64,000 nucleotides of DNA from Comamonas sp. GB3 AK4-5 (GCF_041320665.1 NZ_CP166730.1:3348001-3412000), one strand, 5' to 3'; counted from the first letter of the stretch, positions 44,347-54,023 are shown. Notes: generated by a model from the sequence alone, not told the origin. Numbers and translations: made by a program.

Positions 44347-45396
44347 TTACTTCACCTCAAATCGGGCCACGTTCTCGCGGGCCACGGTCCCCAGATCGAA
44401 CACGGCACCGCTCACTTGCACATCGACCGCATCCACGCGGCCAATCACCACCGACAGCGGCTTGGCTGCCTGGGTTTCAAAAAATTCACCCGCATTCAGG
44501 GTTTTTTGCTCCAACACCTTGCCGCCACCGCGCACCTGGATCCAGGTGGCCGCGCGGGCCTGAATGCGCAAGGTGGCAGCGCTGCCAGCCAATGCATCCT
44601 GCGCTGCGGGAGGCGCGATCGGCACAGCCACTGGCGCTGGAGTTGGATTTGGGGCCACCTGCGGTTGCACGGCGGGCTCGGAAGCCAGCGGCGCGGCGGC
44701 AGAAAGCAGGCTGGCAGGCGTCACCGCCGCGGCAGCAGGGCTTTCCATCTGCGCAGCCACATCGGCTGCCGGAGCTGCGGCAGACTGCTCGGACAACAGG
44801 CTGGGCTGGTCCGCCGTGACATCCGCCGCAGGGAACGCAGCGGGCGCAGGCGTGGCGCTGGATACTGCCCCCCCCATGGCCCGCTCCGAGCGCTCCTGCA
44901 CCGACGCCACCACGGCATCGCGCAAATCCTGTTGCTGCGTGAAATACCAGGCACCGCCGCCGGCACCGGCCAACAAGGCCAAGGCCAGCCATTTCCAGAC
45001 GCCTGCGGCATGGGGGGTGTCGTGCACCGAGCGCACCGCCTTGTCGCGGAAGGGCTCGTTGATGCCAGGCCCCGGAGCCGTGAACTTTTGCGTAGCCGCA
45101 GACTTGGGCAACAGCGCCATGACGGGCGTCGCATCCACCTGCAGAGCTTTGCAAATGCTCAGTGCCAGCGAACGGGTGAACACCGCGTCCGGCAAGGTCT
45201 GCCAGTCATCGGCCTCCAGCGCCCGTAGCTTGGCCACGGGCACCTTCAGCACATCGGCCAAGGTGGACACATGCATGCCAGCGGATTCGCGGGCATGGCG
45301 CAACAGACTGCCAGCAGTCTGGGGGGCTGGGGACGTATCAACGAGTTCTGTCACATCTGCTTCCTGGAGCTCAACCACTGAAAGCTCCTTGCTCAT
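44347..45396 (-). CDS. rodZ: RodZ-like cytoskeletal membrane protein
   Basis: A 349-residue bitopic protein. An N-terminal HTH_25 domain ('AGSLLRHARESAGMHVSTLA' and 'LKVPVAKLRALEADDW') is followed by a juxtamembrane basic region, the membrane helix 'WKWLALALLAGAGGGAWYF', a long Ala/Pro-rich periplasmic linker (about residues 175-275) and a C-terminal DUF4115 domain ('RIQARAATWIQVRGGGKVLE'). RodZ links MreB to the elongasome and sets rod shape. The ATG at 45396 lies inside the 3' end of pilF, so the genes overlap by 26 bp. Confidence 0.87.
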   Translation of the reverse strand: MSKELSVVELQEADVTELVDTSPAPQTAGSLLRHARESAGMHVSTLADVLKVPVAKLRALEADDWQTLPDAVFTRSLALSICKALQVDATPVMALLPKSAATQKFTAPGPGINEPFRDKAVRSVHDTPHAAGVWKWLALALLAGAGGGAWYFTQQQDLRDAVVASVQERSERAMGGAVSSATPAPAAFPAADVTADQPSLLSEQSAAAPAADVAAQMESPAAAAVTPASLLSAAAPLASEPAVQPQVAPNPTPAPVAVPIAPPAAQDALAGSAATLRIQARAATWIQVRGGGKVLEQKTLNAGEFFETQAAKPLSVVIGRVDAVDVQVSGAVFDLGTVARENVARFEVK

Positions 45397-46201
45397 AACG
45401 TTGCCATTCTTTGGAATCTGGATAGCGCCGCTGCAGCTGGTCTGCAAGCTGGCGCATGGCTGCCGCATCGCCCACGGCCCGTTCCACACGGATACCCAGC
45501 CACAGCGATTCGGCATTCGCATACTCACCATTGTTCAGGCGGCGGACATAAAAGCGCGCACGCTCCAAGTCCTGGCGCCGAAACAGCAAATCCCCAAGAT
45601 GGTAGGCGATCACGGGGTTGCCTGCATCCATTTCATGGGCTTTGAAGAAAGATTCTTCTGCACCGGCCAGATCACCCGAGCGCCGCTGGCACATGGCCTT
45701 GGCCATCATGGACTGGGCCCGCGCCCCATAACGGGGCAGCGCCATCACTCGCTCCAGCGCCGCAATCCCCTGTGCATACCGCCCTTGCTCGCACTGCAGC
45801 CACCCGGCATTGTGCAGGGTATTGGGCTCACCGGGCTGCAAGGCCAGGGAGCGATCCAGGCTGGCCTGTGCTGCCGGCCAGTCCTGCAAGGCCATCAGGA
45901 TCAAGCCCTGCAGGTTGTAGGCCTCGGCATTTGTGGGCTCGGCCGCCAGGGCCTGCGCCACCTCTCCCAGCGCCACCTGGTGCTGCCCTGCCTGGTAGTA
46001 GCTGACGGCCAGCTCCATGCGGATGCGGGCACGGCGGGCGGTATCCGGCATCTCGGGCGTCGCAGCAGCAGCCGCAGATGCTGTCCTTGCAGCACCAGGG
46101 GCCGCGCAGCCCGTCAAAAATCCCAGCAGCAATGCAGTTGCACCCCATGTCATGGTCCACCGTTGGCAGAAATCCCTGGCATTCCCGGAGTGCAAGCGCA
46201 T
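45371..46201 (-). CDS. pilF: type IV pilus biogenesis lipoprotein PilF/PilW
   Basis: A 276-residue TPR lipoprotein. The lipobox 'GFLTGCAAPG' gives a lipidated Cys at about residue 32 from ATG 46201, or about 16 from ATG 46153. Six TPR units follow, for example 'LAVSYYQAGQHQVALGEVAQ', 'AYNLQGLILMALQDWPAAQA' and 'LHNAGWLQCEQGRYAQGIAA', close to the PilF pattern. PilF pilots the PilQ secretin to the outer membrane. No other pilus gene is present here; the position between rlmN and rodZ is conserved in proteobacteria. Confidence 0.9.
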   Translation of the reverse strand: MRLHSGNARDFCQRWTMTWGATALLLGFLTGCAAPGAARTASAAAAATPEMPDTARRARIRMELAVSYYQAGQHQVALGEVAQALAAEPTNAEAYNLQGLILMALQDWPAAQASLDRSLALQPGEPNTLHNAGWLQCEQGRYAQGIAALERVMALPRYGARAQSMMAKAMCQRRSGDLAGAEESFFKAHEMDAGNPVIAYHLGDLLFRRQDLERARFYVRRLNNGEYANAESLWLGIRVERAVGDAAAMRQLADQLQRRYPDSKEWQRYEQGAFSG

Positions 46202-46247
46202 AAGGCCTCTTGTTGCTGGTGTTTCTGTCTTTGCTCGCGCTACCCGC

Positions 46248-47372
46248 CTACCCGGCCACCGGCTTCAGCACGATGGTGCGCTGCTTGGCCATGCGCTCCG
46301 CCGCGCGGGTGCGGTCCTTCACGTCTCCCGCCAATTGTCCACATGCGGCATCGATGTCGTCGCCGCGCGTCTTGCGCACCGTGGTCACAATCCCGGCGTC
46401 GCTCAGGTATTTGGCAAAAGCGGCCACGCGCTCGTTGCTGGAGCGCAGCAGGCCCGATGCGGGGAAGGGGTTGAAGGGAATCAGGTTCAGCTTGCACCAG
46501 GGCTTGCCATTGCCGTAGCTGCGAATCTGCTCCACCAGCTGCTTGGCATGCTCGGGCTGGTCGTTGACGCCATCGAGCATGCAGTACTCGAAGGTGATGA
46601 AGTCGCGCGGCGCAAACTCCAGATAGCGCTGGCAGGCCTGCAGCAGCTCTTCCAGCGGGTATTTTTTGTTCAGCGGCACCAGGTTGTCGCGCAGCAGATC
46701 GTTGGGCGCGTGCAGTGACACGGCCAGCGCCACGGCGCAGTCCTGGGACAGCCTGTCCATCATGGGCACCACACCCGAGGTGGACACGGTGACGCGGCGG
46801 CGCGACAGGCCGTAGCCGTGGTCGTCCAGCATGGCGCGCAACGCCGGCACCAGGGCACTGTAGTTTTGCAGCGGCTCGCCCATGCCCATCATCACCACAT
46901 TGGTGATGACACGGGTGCCGGTCTTCAGGTGCTGGCGCAGGAAATGCTCGGCAAACCACAGCTGGGCCAGGATTTCACCGGTGGACAGATTGCGGCTGAA
47001 GCCCTGGTGGCCGGTGGAGCAAAAACGGCAGCCCACGGCACAGCCCGCCTGCGAGGACACGCACAGCGTGCCGCGGTCGTCTTCGGGAATGAATACGGAT
47101 TCAACGGCATTGCCGTCACCCACGTCGAACAACCACTTGATGGTGCCGTCGCGGGATTCATGCTGGGTGATGACAGGCAGCGGGCGAATTTCCGCCTCGC
47201 GCTGCAGTTTTTCACGCAGCGACTTGGCCAGATCCGTCATCTGGTCGAAGTCCTTCGCGCCACGCTGGTGGATCCAGCGGAACAGCTGGGTGGCACGGAA
47301 ACGCTTTTCCCCCAGTTGCTCGCAATAAGCAACCAGCCCCTGGAGGTCGAAATCTAAAAGATTGGTAGTCAT
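46248..47372 (-). CDS. rlmN: 23S rRNA (adenine-2503-C2)/tRNA methyltransferase RlmN
   Basis: A 374-residue radical-SAM enzyme that methylates A2503 of 23S rRNA and A37 of some tRNAs. The N-terminal accessory domain '[20 protein letters not shown]' precedes the CxxxCxxC cluster '[20 protein letters not shown]', the SAM-binding '[14 protein letters not shown]' and the C-terminal 'CGQLAG' Cys that forms the transient thioether. The ATG at 47372 ('[13 protein letters not shown]') is preferred because it gives the conserved N-terminus; an upstream ATG adds eight residues. Confidence 0.96.
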   Translation of the reverse strand: MTTNLLDFDLQGLVAYCEQLGEKRFRATQLFRWIHQRGAKDFDQMTDLAKSLREKLQREAEIRPLPVITQHESRDGTIKWLFDVGDGNAVESVFIPEDDRGTLCVSSQAGCAVGCRFCSTGHQGFSRNLSTGEILAQLWFAEHFLRQHLKTGTRVITNVVMMGMGEPLQNYSALVPALRAMLDDHGYGLSRRRVTVSTSGVVPMMDRLSQDCAVALAVSLHAPNDLLRDNLVPLNKKYPLEELLQACQRYLEFAPRDFITFEYCMLDGVNDQPEHAKQLVEQIRSYGNGKPWCKLNLIPFNPFPASGLLRSSNERVAAFAKYLSDAGIVTTVRKTRGDDIDAACGQLAGDVKDRTRAAERMAKQRTIVLKPVAG

Positions 47373-47462
47373 ATCTGCATGCCCTGACCCCTGCATGGGC
47401 GAGACCCCCCATGCAGGAGGGCCGCCATAGCAGCAGCCTTGGCCAGCATGGGAGTCATGGAA

Positions 47463-47888
47463 TTAACGTGCGTAGACGTTCATGCCGGGGAAGAAGAAAG
47501 CGATTTCCACAGCGGCAGTTTCGGGAGCGTCGGAACCGTGCACGGCGTTGGCGTCGATGCTGTCGGCGAAGTCGGCGCGGATGGTGCCCTTCTCAGCCTT
47601 CTTGGGGTCGGTGGCACCCATCAGTTCGCGGTTCTTCAGGATGGCGTTTTCGCCTTCCAGGGCTTGGATCATCACGGGGCCGGAGATCATGAAGTCCACC
47701 AGATCCTTGAAGAAAGGACGGGCAGCGTGCACGGCGTAGAACTGCTCGGCTTCGCCGCGCGACAGGTGCACCAGCTTGGCAGCAGCGACCTTCAGGCCGG
47801 CGTTTTCAAAACGCGAGTAGATCTGGCCGATCACGTTCTTGGCAACTGCGTCGGGCTTGATGATGGAGAGGGTGCGTTCGATAGCCAT
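47463..47888 (-). CDS. ndk: nucleoside diphosphate kinase
   Basis: A 141-residue enzyme that balances nucleoside triphosphates using ATP. '[20 protein letters not shown]' starts the protein, '[20 protein letters not shown]' is the nucleotide-binding region, and '[20 protein letters not shown]' contains the phosphohistidine. Length and sequence are standard. It is the first gene of the long minus-strand run leading through rlmN, pilF and rodZ to the phosphoribosyltransferase; the 101-bp gap to rluB upstream could hold its promoter. Confidence 0.97.
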   Translation of the reverse strand: MAIERTLSIIKPDAVAKNVIGQIYSRFENAGLKVAAAKLVHLSRGEAEQFYAVHAARPFFKDLVDFMISGPVMIQALEGENAILKNRELMGATDPKKAEKGTIRADFADSIDANAVHGSDAPETAAVEIAFFFPGMNVYAR

Positions 47889-47989
47889 TTGATTTTCCTA
47901 ATCAGGTTTAGTTTGTTTTTTGCCACACCGGCAAAACCCTTGATTCTACCGGGGCGGCATAAAGCCTTGGTGAGCGAATCGCAATCCGC

Positions 47990-49294
47990 TCAACGACTTC
48001 CACCGCGGCGACCGCCGGAACCCTTTTTCTGCGTGGCGCGATAGCGCTCCAGGCTGTCCCTGCCGATATAGCCGGCCGAAGTCTTCAGGGGGTCGGGCTG
48101 GGAGCTGCGCTTGGCGCGCACGGCGCTGCTGCGTGCCGCACCTTCGTCGCCAAACAAGGCGCCCAGACGTGCTGGACGATCGTGCTCGGGCGCATTGCCC
48201 TCCTGAAAGCGGCGAGCCGCCTGCGGGCGCGAGGCACCGGGGCCACCACGGCGGCTGCCGGCACGGTCCGCGCTGGCGCGGCGCTGGCCTGTAGCAGCGC
48301 CTTCACGCGGCGCGGCCTTGGGGATGACGGAGCCAGCCGCCTGCATCAGCGCCTGAATGTCTTTTTCGTCCAGCTCCAGCCAGGCACCACGCTTGAGACC
48401 CTTGGGCAGCATCATGGCGCCATAGCGGATACGAATCAGACGACTGACCGCATGGCCCACGGCCTCGAACATGCGGCGCACCTCGCGGTTGCGGCCTTCC
48501 GAAATGGTGACCCGATACCAGCAATTGGCTCCTTCACCGCCGCCGTCCTCGATGGAGCCAAAAGCGGCTTCGCCATCTTCCAGCTTCACCCCGTCCAGCA
48601 GGCGCTGCTTTTCTTCCTTGCTGAGCGCTCCCAGCACGCGCACGGCGTATTCGCGCTCCAGGCCGAAACGTGGGTGCATCAGGTTGTTGGCCAGGGCGCC
48701 GGAGCTGGTCAGCAGCAGCAGGCCTTCGGTGTTCAGGTCCAGACGCCCCACCGACTGCCACTTGCTGTTGTGCAGCTTGGGCAGCTTGCGAAACACCGTG
48801 GGGCGGTTTTGCGGATCGTCATGCGTCACCACCTCGCCCACGGGCTTGTGGTAGGCGATCACCCGTGCGGGTGGCGGCTCGATGCGAAAGTGAATGGGCT
48901 TGCCATTGACCTTGATCTGGTCGCCAAACTGCACGCGCTGGCCCACGTGGGCAGGCTCGTTGTTGACCGAGATGCGGCCCTCGGCAATGAGTTTTTCCAT
49001 TTCCAGGCGCGAGCCCATACCGGCCTGGGCCAGCACCTTGTGCAGCTTGGGCGATTGGGCCTCGGGCTGCAGCACGCGCTTGGTGGGCTCCAGCTCTTCG
49101 CGGGCTTCATCGGCGTCGAGCACGCCCGACACCACATCTTCAAAAGCGTAGCCCTGCGCATCTTCTTGCGCAATTTCCGCCATGGAAGGGGTCACAGGAG
49201 ATGCGGCGACCCGGGGTGCAGCGGCGCGTGACGCACGCGCGCCGGCCAACGAAGGCTTGCCTGGGGCGCGACGCCCCTGGTTTTTGGAATTCAT
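47990..49294 (-). CDS. rluB: 23S rRNA pseudouridine synthase (RluB type)
   Basis: A 434-residue protein. An S4 RNA-binding domain ('LHKVLAQAGMGSRLEMEKLI', residues ~80-140) precedes the RsuA-type catalytic domain, with the active-site Asp in 'SVGRLDLNTEGLLLLTSS' and 'GRNREVRRMFEAVGHAVSRL' later. Both ends are extended and disordered: the first ~75 residues are Ala-rich, and the last ~110 are Arg/Gly/Ser-rich ('GSRRGGPGASRPQAARRF', 'KKGSGGRRGGSR'), probably binding RNA non-specifically. It is likely to modify U2605 of 23S rRNA as RluB does; assignment to RluB rather than RluE/RluF rests on the general pattern. Confidence 0.88.
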   Translation of the reverse strand: MNSKNQGRRAPGKPSLAGARASRAAAPRVAASPVTPSMAEIAQEDAQGYAFEDVVSGVLDADEAREELEPTKRVLQPEAQSPKLHKVLAQAGMGSRLEMEKLIAEGRISVNNEPAHVGQRVQFGDQIKVNGKPIHFRIEPPPARVIAYHKPVGEVVTHDDPQNRPTVFRKLPKLHNSKWQSVGRLDLNTEGLLLLTSSGALANNLMHPRFGLEREYAVRVLGALSKEEKQRLLDGVKLEDGEAAFGSIEDGGGEGANCWYRVTISEGRNREVRRMFEAVGHAVSRLIRIRYGAMMLPKGLKRGAWLELDEKDIQALMQAAGSVIPKAAPREGAATGQRRASADRAGSRRGGPGASRPQAARRFQEGNAPEHDRPARLGALFGDEGAARSSAVRAKRSSQPDPLKTSAGYIGRDSLERYRATQKKGSGGRRGGSR

Positions 49295-49383
49295 ACGGTC
49301 CATTCACTGCGCCAAAGGGCGCAGACATAGTGATCAAACTGCGGCAAAGCCTTGAAAGCGGGTTTCAAAGCCTGGCCCATGTG

Positions 49384-50271
49384 TTACCTGTTTTTCCAGA
49401 TCCAGCTCTGGTTGGCATCGCCTTCGGCATCACCATCACCCGCCTCATCGGGCTCTGGCTGCTCTGGCTGCTCTGGCTGCTCTGGCTGCTCTGGCTGCTC
49501 TGGCTGCTCTGGCTGCTCTGGCTGCTCTGGCTGCTCTGGCTGCTCTGGCTGCTCTGGCTGCTCTGGCTGCTCTGGCTGCTCTGGCTGCTCTGGCTGCTCT
49601 GGCTGCTCTGGCTGCTCTGGCTGCTCTGGCTGCTCTGGCTGCTCTGGCTGCTCTGGCTGCTCTGGCTGCTCTGGCTGCTCACCAATAGCATCCTCGATCC
49701 GCGCGCCCTCCGGCAAAACACCTTGGGCTTCCAGCTGCGCAAACAAATTCGCCTGCACTTCGGAAGACTCCAACATGGGCAACTGGTCCAGCGACTGCAG
49801 CCCCAGGTCATCCAGGAACTGGCGGGTGGTGGCAAACAAGGCCGGCCGGCCCACGGTTTCTCGGTGGCCGATTTCCTCGATCCAGCCGCGATCCTCCAGC
49901 TGCTTGATGATCAGGCTGTTCACCGTCACACCGCGGATATCCTCGATATCCCCCCGCGTCACCGGCTGGCGATAGGCAATGATGGCCAAGGTCTCCAATG
50001 TGGCGCGGGAATATTTAGGCGGCTTTTCCGGGTGCAGGCGATCCAGATAGATGCGCATGTCGGGCCGGCTTTGAAAGCGCCAGCCCGTGGCCACCTGCAC
50101 CAACTCCACACCCCGCTGGGTCCAGTCGCGTTGCAGGGAAAGCAGCAAGTCCTTCAGCGTGTCGGTGCCCAGTACGCCGTCAAACAGCGCGCGCAAGTCC
50201 TTCAGCGGCACCGGCTGGTGCGCACAGATCAAGGCGGTTTCGAGCACCCGTTTCGCATCTACCGTATTCAT
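49384..50271 (-). CDS. scpB: chromosome segregation protein ScpB with a long EQP-repeat tail
   Basis: A 295-residue subunit of the SMC-ScpAB condensin. Two winged-helix domains occupy residues ~1-185 ('[20 protein letters not shown]', '[20 protein letters not shown]', '[20 protein letters not shown]' and '[10 protein letters not shown]'), the normal ScpB core. The tail at residues ~198-272 consists of about 25 consecutive EQP tripeptides from a 9-bp tandem repeat, then an acidic end ('[15 protein letters not shown]'). This is longer than the usual ScpB tail. scpA is not in the window. It lies between rluD and rluB on the same strand. Confidence 0.93.
   Translation of the reverse strand: MNTVDAKRVLETALICAHQPVPLKDLRALFDGVLGTDTLKDLLLSLQRDWTQRGVELVQVATGWRFQSRPDMRIYLDRLHPEKPPKYSRATLETLAIIAYRQPVTRGDIEDIRGVTVNSLIIKQLEDRGWIEEIGHRETVGRPALFATTRQFLDDLGLQSLDQLPMLESSEVQANLFAQLEAQGVLPEGARIEDAIGEQPEQPEQPEQPEQPEQPEQPEQPEQPEQPEQPEQPEQPEQPEQPEQPEQPEQPEQPEQPEQPEQPEQPEQPEQPEPDEAGDGDAEGDANQSWIWKNR
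49454..49680. repeat. 9-bp tandem repeat (about 25 copies) inside scpB
   Basis: The unit CTCTGGCTG on the plus strand is repeated almost perfectly over 227 bp and encodes (Glu-Gln-Pro)n in scpB. Being a multiple of three, changes in copy number leave the frame intact. Confidence 0.95.
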
Positions 50272-50391
50272 AAGCGGAGATTTTCGGGGGAAAAGAACGG
50301 ATTGACGTTCTATGAGAGTGCGCCTTCACAGGCGTGCCACACAGCGCCATCGCCTTGCCCCGAAACCCATCGGGGCACAGCAAGGGCTGTA

Positions 50392-51396
50392 CTAATCGGG
50401 CGGATTGTAGCGCAGCCCCAAAAACTCGACTGCCGCCATGAAATCCGAGGGCGGCTGGCTGCGCAGCAGCAAGGCCTCGCCCGTGATGGGGTGGGCAAAG
50501 CCCAGCCGGTAGGCATGCAAGGCCTGGCGCTGCATGCCCGCCATAGGAGCGCCGGCATACAAGGTGTCGGCCAGCAACGGATGCCCCAGCCAGGCCATGT
50601 GCACGCGGATCTGGTGGGTGCGCCCGGTGTGCAGCTTACAGTGCACCAGGCAGGCCGCGTCCATGCCATCCACCAGCTGGATATCGGTCTGCGCCGGCTT
50701 ACCCGCCTGGCTACCCAGGTCCACCACGGCCATGCGCAAGCGGTTGCGCGGGTCGCGGCCAATGGGCTGGCGCACCTCGCGCAGGCCACCGCGCCAGGCG
50801 CCCTGCCCCAGGGCCAGGTACTGGCGGGAGACATCGCGCCGCGCAATCATGGCCACCAGCGCATCCATCACCTGCCGGCTCTTGGCCACCACCATCAAAC
50901 CACTGGTGTCCTTGTCCAGCCGGTGCACGATGCCGGCGCGCGGCACCTGGGCCGCAGCGGCATGGTGGGCCAGCAGGCCGTTGAGCAGCGTGCCGCTCCA
51001 GTTGCCCGGCGCGGGGTGCACCACCAGGCCGGCCGGTTTGTTGACCACCAGCAGGTGCGCATCCTCATAAACCACATCCAGGGCCATGGCCTCGGGGCGG
51101 AAAGACTGGCTCTGCGCCGTGGGCCGCATCTCCACCTGCAGCCGGTCACCCAGGCGCACCTTGGCAGACGGCTTGGTCGCCACCACACCCTGCACCTGCA
51201 CCGCCCCCTGGGTCAGCAGCTGCTGCAGATAGCTGCGCGAAAACTCGGGCACCAGCTCGGCCAGGACCTTATCCAGGCGCAGCCCATGCAGGCTGGCTGG
51301 CACCTCTACGGAGCGCAGCTCGGCCTGTTCGGTGGACAGACTCCACTCGTCGCTTTCGGCGCCTTCCACGGACTCGGCTTGCTCCGTCACGGACAT
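50392..51396 (-). CDS. rluD: 23S rRNA pseudouridine(1911/1915/1917) synthase RluD
   Basis: A 334-residue enzyme. The N-terminal S4 domain ('LHGLRLDKVLAELVPEFSRS') is followed by the RluA-type catalytic core, with the active Asp in 'GIVHRLDKDTSGLMVVAK'. 'LVVNKPAGLVVHPAPGNWSG' and 'LHTGRTHQIRVHMAWLGHPL' are further signatures. An acidic 35-residue lead ('EQAESVEGAESDEWSLSTEQ') precedes the S4 domain. RluD modifies helix 69 of 23S rRNA and is often paired with an upstream bamD; that gene would lie on the other strand and is not seen here. Confidence 0.93.
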   Translation of the reverse strand: MSVTEQAESVEGAESDEWSLSTEQAELRSVEVPASLHGLRLDKVLAELVPEFSRSYLQQLLTQGAVQVQGVVATKPSAKVRLGDRLQVEMRPTAQSQSFRPEAMALDVVYEDAHLLVVNKPAGLVVHPAPGNWSGTLLNGLLAHHAAAAQVPRAGIVHRLDKDTSGLMVVAKSRQVMDALVAMIARRDVSRQYLALGQGAWRGGLREVRQPIGRDPRNRLRMAVVDLGSQAGKPAQTDIQLVDGMDAACLVHCKLHTGRTHQIRVHMAWLGHPLLADTLYAGAPMAGMQRQALHAYRLGFAHPITGEALLLRSQPPSDFMAAVEFLGLRYNPPD

Positions 51397-51414
51397 TTCC
51401 TATTCATGCATGGA

Positions 51415-51444
51415 CAAAAAAGCCAGTGCCCGCAGGCACTGGCT
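51415..51444 (-). terminator. rho-independent terminator after nlpD
   Basis: Minus strand: AGCCAGTGCC-TGCG-GGCACTGGCT followed by TTTTT. It has a perfect 10-bp stem and a good T-run, about 27 bp after the nlpD-like stop, separating the surE-pcm-nlpD operon from rluD. Confidence 0.92.
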
Positions 51445-51470
51445 GTGTGGAATCGGCTGCCTGCGGCAAC

Positions 51471-52298
51471 TCAACGCGAAGGCAGATAGCGCGAGGGATC
51501 AACCGGCTTACCCTGGCGGCGCACCTCAAAGTGCAGCTTGACACGGTCGGCGTCGGTGCTGCCCATTTCGGCAATTTTTTGACCCTTCTTCACATTCTGG
51601 TCTTCCTTGACCAACAGCTTCTGGTTGTGGGCGTAGGCCGTCAGATAGGTGTCGTTGTGCTTGAGGATGATCAGATTGCCGTAGCCACGCAGGCCCGCGC
51701 CGGCATACACCACGCGGCCATCGGCCGCGGCGGCCACGGGGTCGCCCGCCTTGCCGCCGATGTCCACGCCCTTGTTGCGCGACTCATCAAAGCCACCCAG
51801 CACCGGGCCGGATGCGGGCCAGATAAAGCCCATGCTGCTGTCGCTGGCAGGTGCCGGCGTCTTGGGTGCGGGCTCTGCCGGCTCGGCACTGCCACCACCC
51901 ACCACCACCGGTGCCACGCCGCGGCCACCCGAACTGGAGCCGGCCGAAGCCGTTGCGCTGCTCGGCGGCACCACGCGCACCACCTGACCCACTTCGATCA
52001 GGTTGGCGTTTTCCAGATTGCTCCAGCGGGCAATATCCTTCCAGCTTTGGCCATGCTCCAGGCCGATGCGGATCAGCGTGTCACCCGGCTTGACGGTGTA
52101 GTAGCCCGGCTTGCCGGCATTTTCGTAACCCGGCAGGGTGGAAGGATCCACCGCCGGTTTGGAGGAAGACGAAGAAGAGCTCGTGGACCGTGAACCACGG
52201 TCTTCCACGGGAGCCTTGTTCACTTGTGCGCAGCCCGCAAGAATTCCTCCTGCAACGACCAACGTTCCCCAAGCGCTAAGGCTTCGCGTAAACAACAT
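51471..52298 (-). CDS. nlpD: NlpD-like LysM/M23 lipoprotein
   Basis: A 275-residue lipoprotein. The lipobox 'GGILAGCAQV' is followed by a Ser-rich linker, a LysM domain ('YYTVKPGDTLIRIGLEHGQS', 'NANLIEVGQVVRVV') and a C-terminal M23 peptidase fold ('FIWPASGPVLGGFDESRNKG'). The first zinc-site His is Asn ('NKGVDIGG' instead of H-x-GxD), and the HxH pair is reduced to 'KLHFEV', so the domain is probably inactive and serves to activate amidases, as E. coli NlpD does. It follows pcm by 13 bp. The start at 52298 has AGGGAAT upstream. Confidence 0.9.
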   Translation of the reverse strand: MLFTRSLSAWGTLVVAGGILAGCAQVNKAPVEDRGSRSTSSSSSSSKPAVDPSTLPGYENAGKPGYYTVKPGDTLIRIGLEHGQSWKDIARWSNLENANLIEVGQVVRVVPPSSATASAGSSSGGRGVAPVVVGGGSAEPAEPAPKTPAPASDSSMGFIWPASGPVLGGFDESRNKGVDIGGKAGDPVAAAADGRVVYAGAGLRGYGNLIILKHNDTYLTAYAHNQKLLVKEDQNVKKGQKIAEMGSTDADRVKLHFEVRRQGKPVDPSRYLPSR

Positions 52299-52311
52299 AT
52301 GTAATTCCCTT

Positions 52312-53097
52312 TCAGGCAATCCCCGATTTTAGAGGGACAAAATTCACCGCTTCCAATACGGCTTCTTGGAAACCGTAAGGAGTTTTGTCTATCACCAGCA
52401 GAATCTGCTGGCCATTGCTGCGGGCCATAGGCGCCACCAGGCGCCCACCTACGGCCAACTGGTCACACCAGGCGACAGGCAAGGCGTCACCGCCCGCGGC
52501 CGCAATGATGCCCGCATAGGGCGCTCCTTGCGCGTAGCCCTGCATCCCGTCCCCAAACAACAGATGCACATTGGTGAGTCGCAAAGGACGCAAATTGTTC
52601 CGCGCTTTTTCATGCAGACCGCGCAAACGCTCCATGGAGTAGACCTCCTTGGCCACCCGCCCCAGCACCGCAGCCTGGTAGCCGCAGCCGGTGCCGATCT
52701 CCAGCACCCGCCCCAGGCCGCCACGCGCGCCTTCGGCTCCCAACAGCAGCTCAATCATCCGCGCCACCACGCTGGGCTTGGAGATGGTCTGCGCCAGCCC
52801 GATGGGCAGGCTGGTGTCTTCATAGGCCTGATTGACCAGGGCCGTGTCCACAAACAAATGCCGCTCCACCGTGCCCATGGCCTGCAGCACGGCGGCCGAT
52901 GTGATGCCCGATGCCGCCAGGCGCTGCACCATGCGCGTGCGCACGGCAGCCGAGTCCAGCCCCACGCCGCTGGGGGCGTACATGGCGGCTGCAGCCGGCT
53001 TGGCACCCACACCGGCGCGCACAGGGCGCCCCGCAGCCGGGGCACTGGTCAGCGGCCCCAGGCGTGCGGGAAAGCTCGGGCGCTTGGGTTGGTTCAT
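52312..53097 (-). CDS. pcm: protein-L-isoaspartate O-methyltransferase
   Basis: A 261-residue SAM-dependent enzyme that repairs isoaspartyl residues. After a ~45-residue Pro/Ala/Arg-rich lead come '[20 protein letters not shown]', '[20 protein letters not shown]' (PCMT signature), SAM motif I '[20 protein letters not shown]' and '[20 protein letters not shown]'. The start overlaps the surE stop by 4 bp. The extended N-terminus compared with E. coli Pcm (208) is a betaproteobacterial trait. It forms an operon with surE and nlpD. Confidence 0.94.
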   Translation of the reverse strand: MNQPKRPSFPARLGPLTSAPAAGRPVRAGVGAKPAAAAMYAPSGVGLDSAAVRTRMVQRLAASGITSAAVLQAMGTVERHLFVDTALVNQAYEDTSLPIGLAQTISKPSVVARMIELLLGAEGARGGLGRVLEIGTGCGYQAAVLGRVAKEVYSMERLRGLHEKARNNLRPLRLTNVHLLFGDGMQGYAQGAPYAGIIAAAGGDALPVAWCDQLAVGGRLVAPMARSNGQQILLVIDKTPYGFQEAVLEAVNFVPLKSGIA

Positions 53098-53876
53098 GCA
53101 TCCTCCTTGCGGGCCGCAGCTGTTTCCAGGCGCGCTGCGGTCTGCGCCCAATACACCAAATGGTCGTGATCGGTCAGGTCCACCTTCAGCGGGGTCACCG
53201 CCACATGGCCCTGGGCCGTGGCGTAAAAGTCTGTGCCTTCGGATTCATCCTTGGCCGCCCCTGCGCTGCCAATCCAGTACATGGTCTCTCCGCGCGGGCT
53301 GACCTGGGTGATCACCGGCTCGGCCGAGTGGCGCCGCCCCAGGCGGCAGACTTTCAGCGCACCCAGCCGGGACAGCGGCAGGTTCGGAATATTCACATTC
53401 AGCAGCCAGGGCGCCGTGCCCAGCAGCTTTTGCTGCATCAACTGGGCCACCATGTCGCGGGCCTTGGCGGCGGCGGCATCCAGCTCCAGCCAGTCGCGCT
53501 CCACCTGGGAAAACGCAATCGAGGGCACTCCAAACAGATAGCCCTCCATGGCGGCGCCCACGGTGCCGGAATACACCGTGTCGTCACCCATGTTGGCGCC
53601 GTTGTTGATGCCCGAGACCACCAGGTCGGGCTTGTAGCCCAGCAGCCCGGTGAGGGCGATGTGCACGCAATCGGCCGGCGTGCCGTTGACATAGCGGAAA
53701 CCATTGGCGGCCTCGCGCACAGACAGTGGCGAGTGCAAGGTCAGCGCATTGGACTTGGCGCTGTTGTTGTGCTCCGGCGCGACGACCTCCACATCGGCAA
53801 TGGTCTTGAGGGCGGCGTGCAGGGCGACGATGCCTGGCGCCTGGTAGCCGTCATCGTTGGAAATAAGAATCTTCAT
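53094..53876 (-). CDS. surE: 5'/3'-nucleotidase SurE
   Basis: A 260-residue metal-dependent nucleoside-5'-monophosphate phosphatase of stationary-phase survival. '[20 protein letters not shown]' contains the metal-binding Asp pair, '[20 protein letters not shown]' the Ser and Asn ligands, and '[20 protein letters not shown]' with '[20 protein letters not shown]' the rest of the site. The start at 53876 is the standard N-terminus. It is the first gene of surE-pcm-nlpD. Confidence 0.96.
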   Translation of the reverse strand: MKILISNDDGYQAPGIVALHAALKTIADVEVVAPEHNNSAKSNALTLHSPLSVREAANGFRYVNGTPADCVHIALTGLLGYKPDLVVSGINNGANMGDDTVYSGTVGAAMEGYLFGVPSIAFSQVERDWLELDAAAAKARDMVAQLMQQKLLGTAPWLLNVNIPNLPLSRLGALKVCRLGRRHSAEPVITQVSPRGETMYWIGSAGAAKDESEGTDFYATAQGHVAVTPLKVDLTDHDHLVYWAQTAARLETAAARKEDA

Positions 53877-54023
53877 GCTGAACAAAAGGTTGCCCGGATT
53901 GTAGGGGCAGCCTCTGCCTCCCGCATTCTTGTCACCCGCACGGAACTATCCGGCATCGGCCAAAAGTGATACGTTCTGTCACACTCCAACACCCTGCAGC
54001 TTCCCCATTGCAAAGGACCATCC

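Noticed and set aside
47918..47936. Hairpin TTTTGCC-ACACC-GGCAAAA upstream of ndk considered as a terminator of rluB
   Set aside because: On the minus strand the stem is followed by A residues rather than a T-run, so it does not meet the form of an intrinsic terminator.
49201..51489. Very long plus-strand open frame opposite rluB, scpB and rluD, with a Leu-Leu-Trp repeat
   Set aside because: It is the antisense reading of the scpB 9-bp repeat and of three well-supported minus-strand genes. The protein has no recognisable domain.
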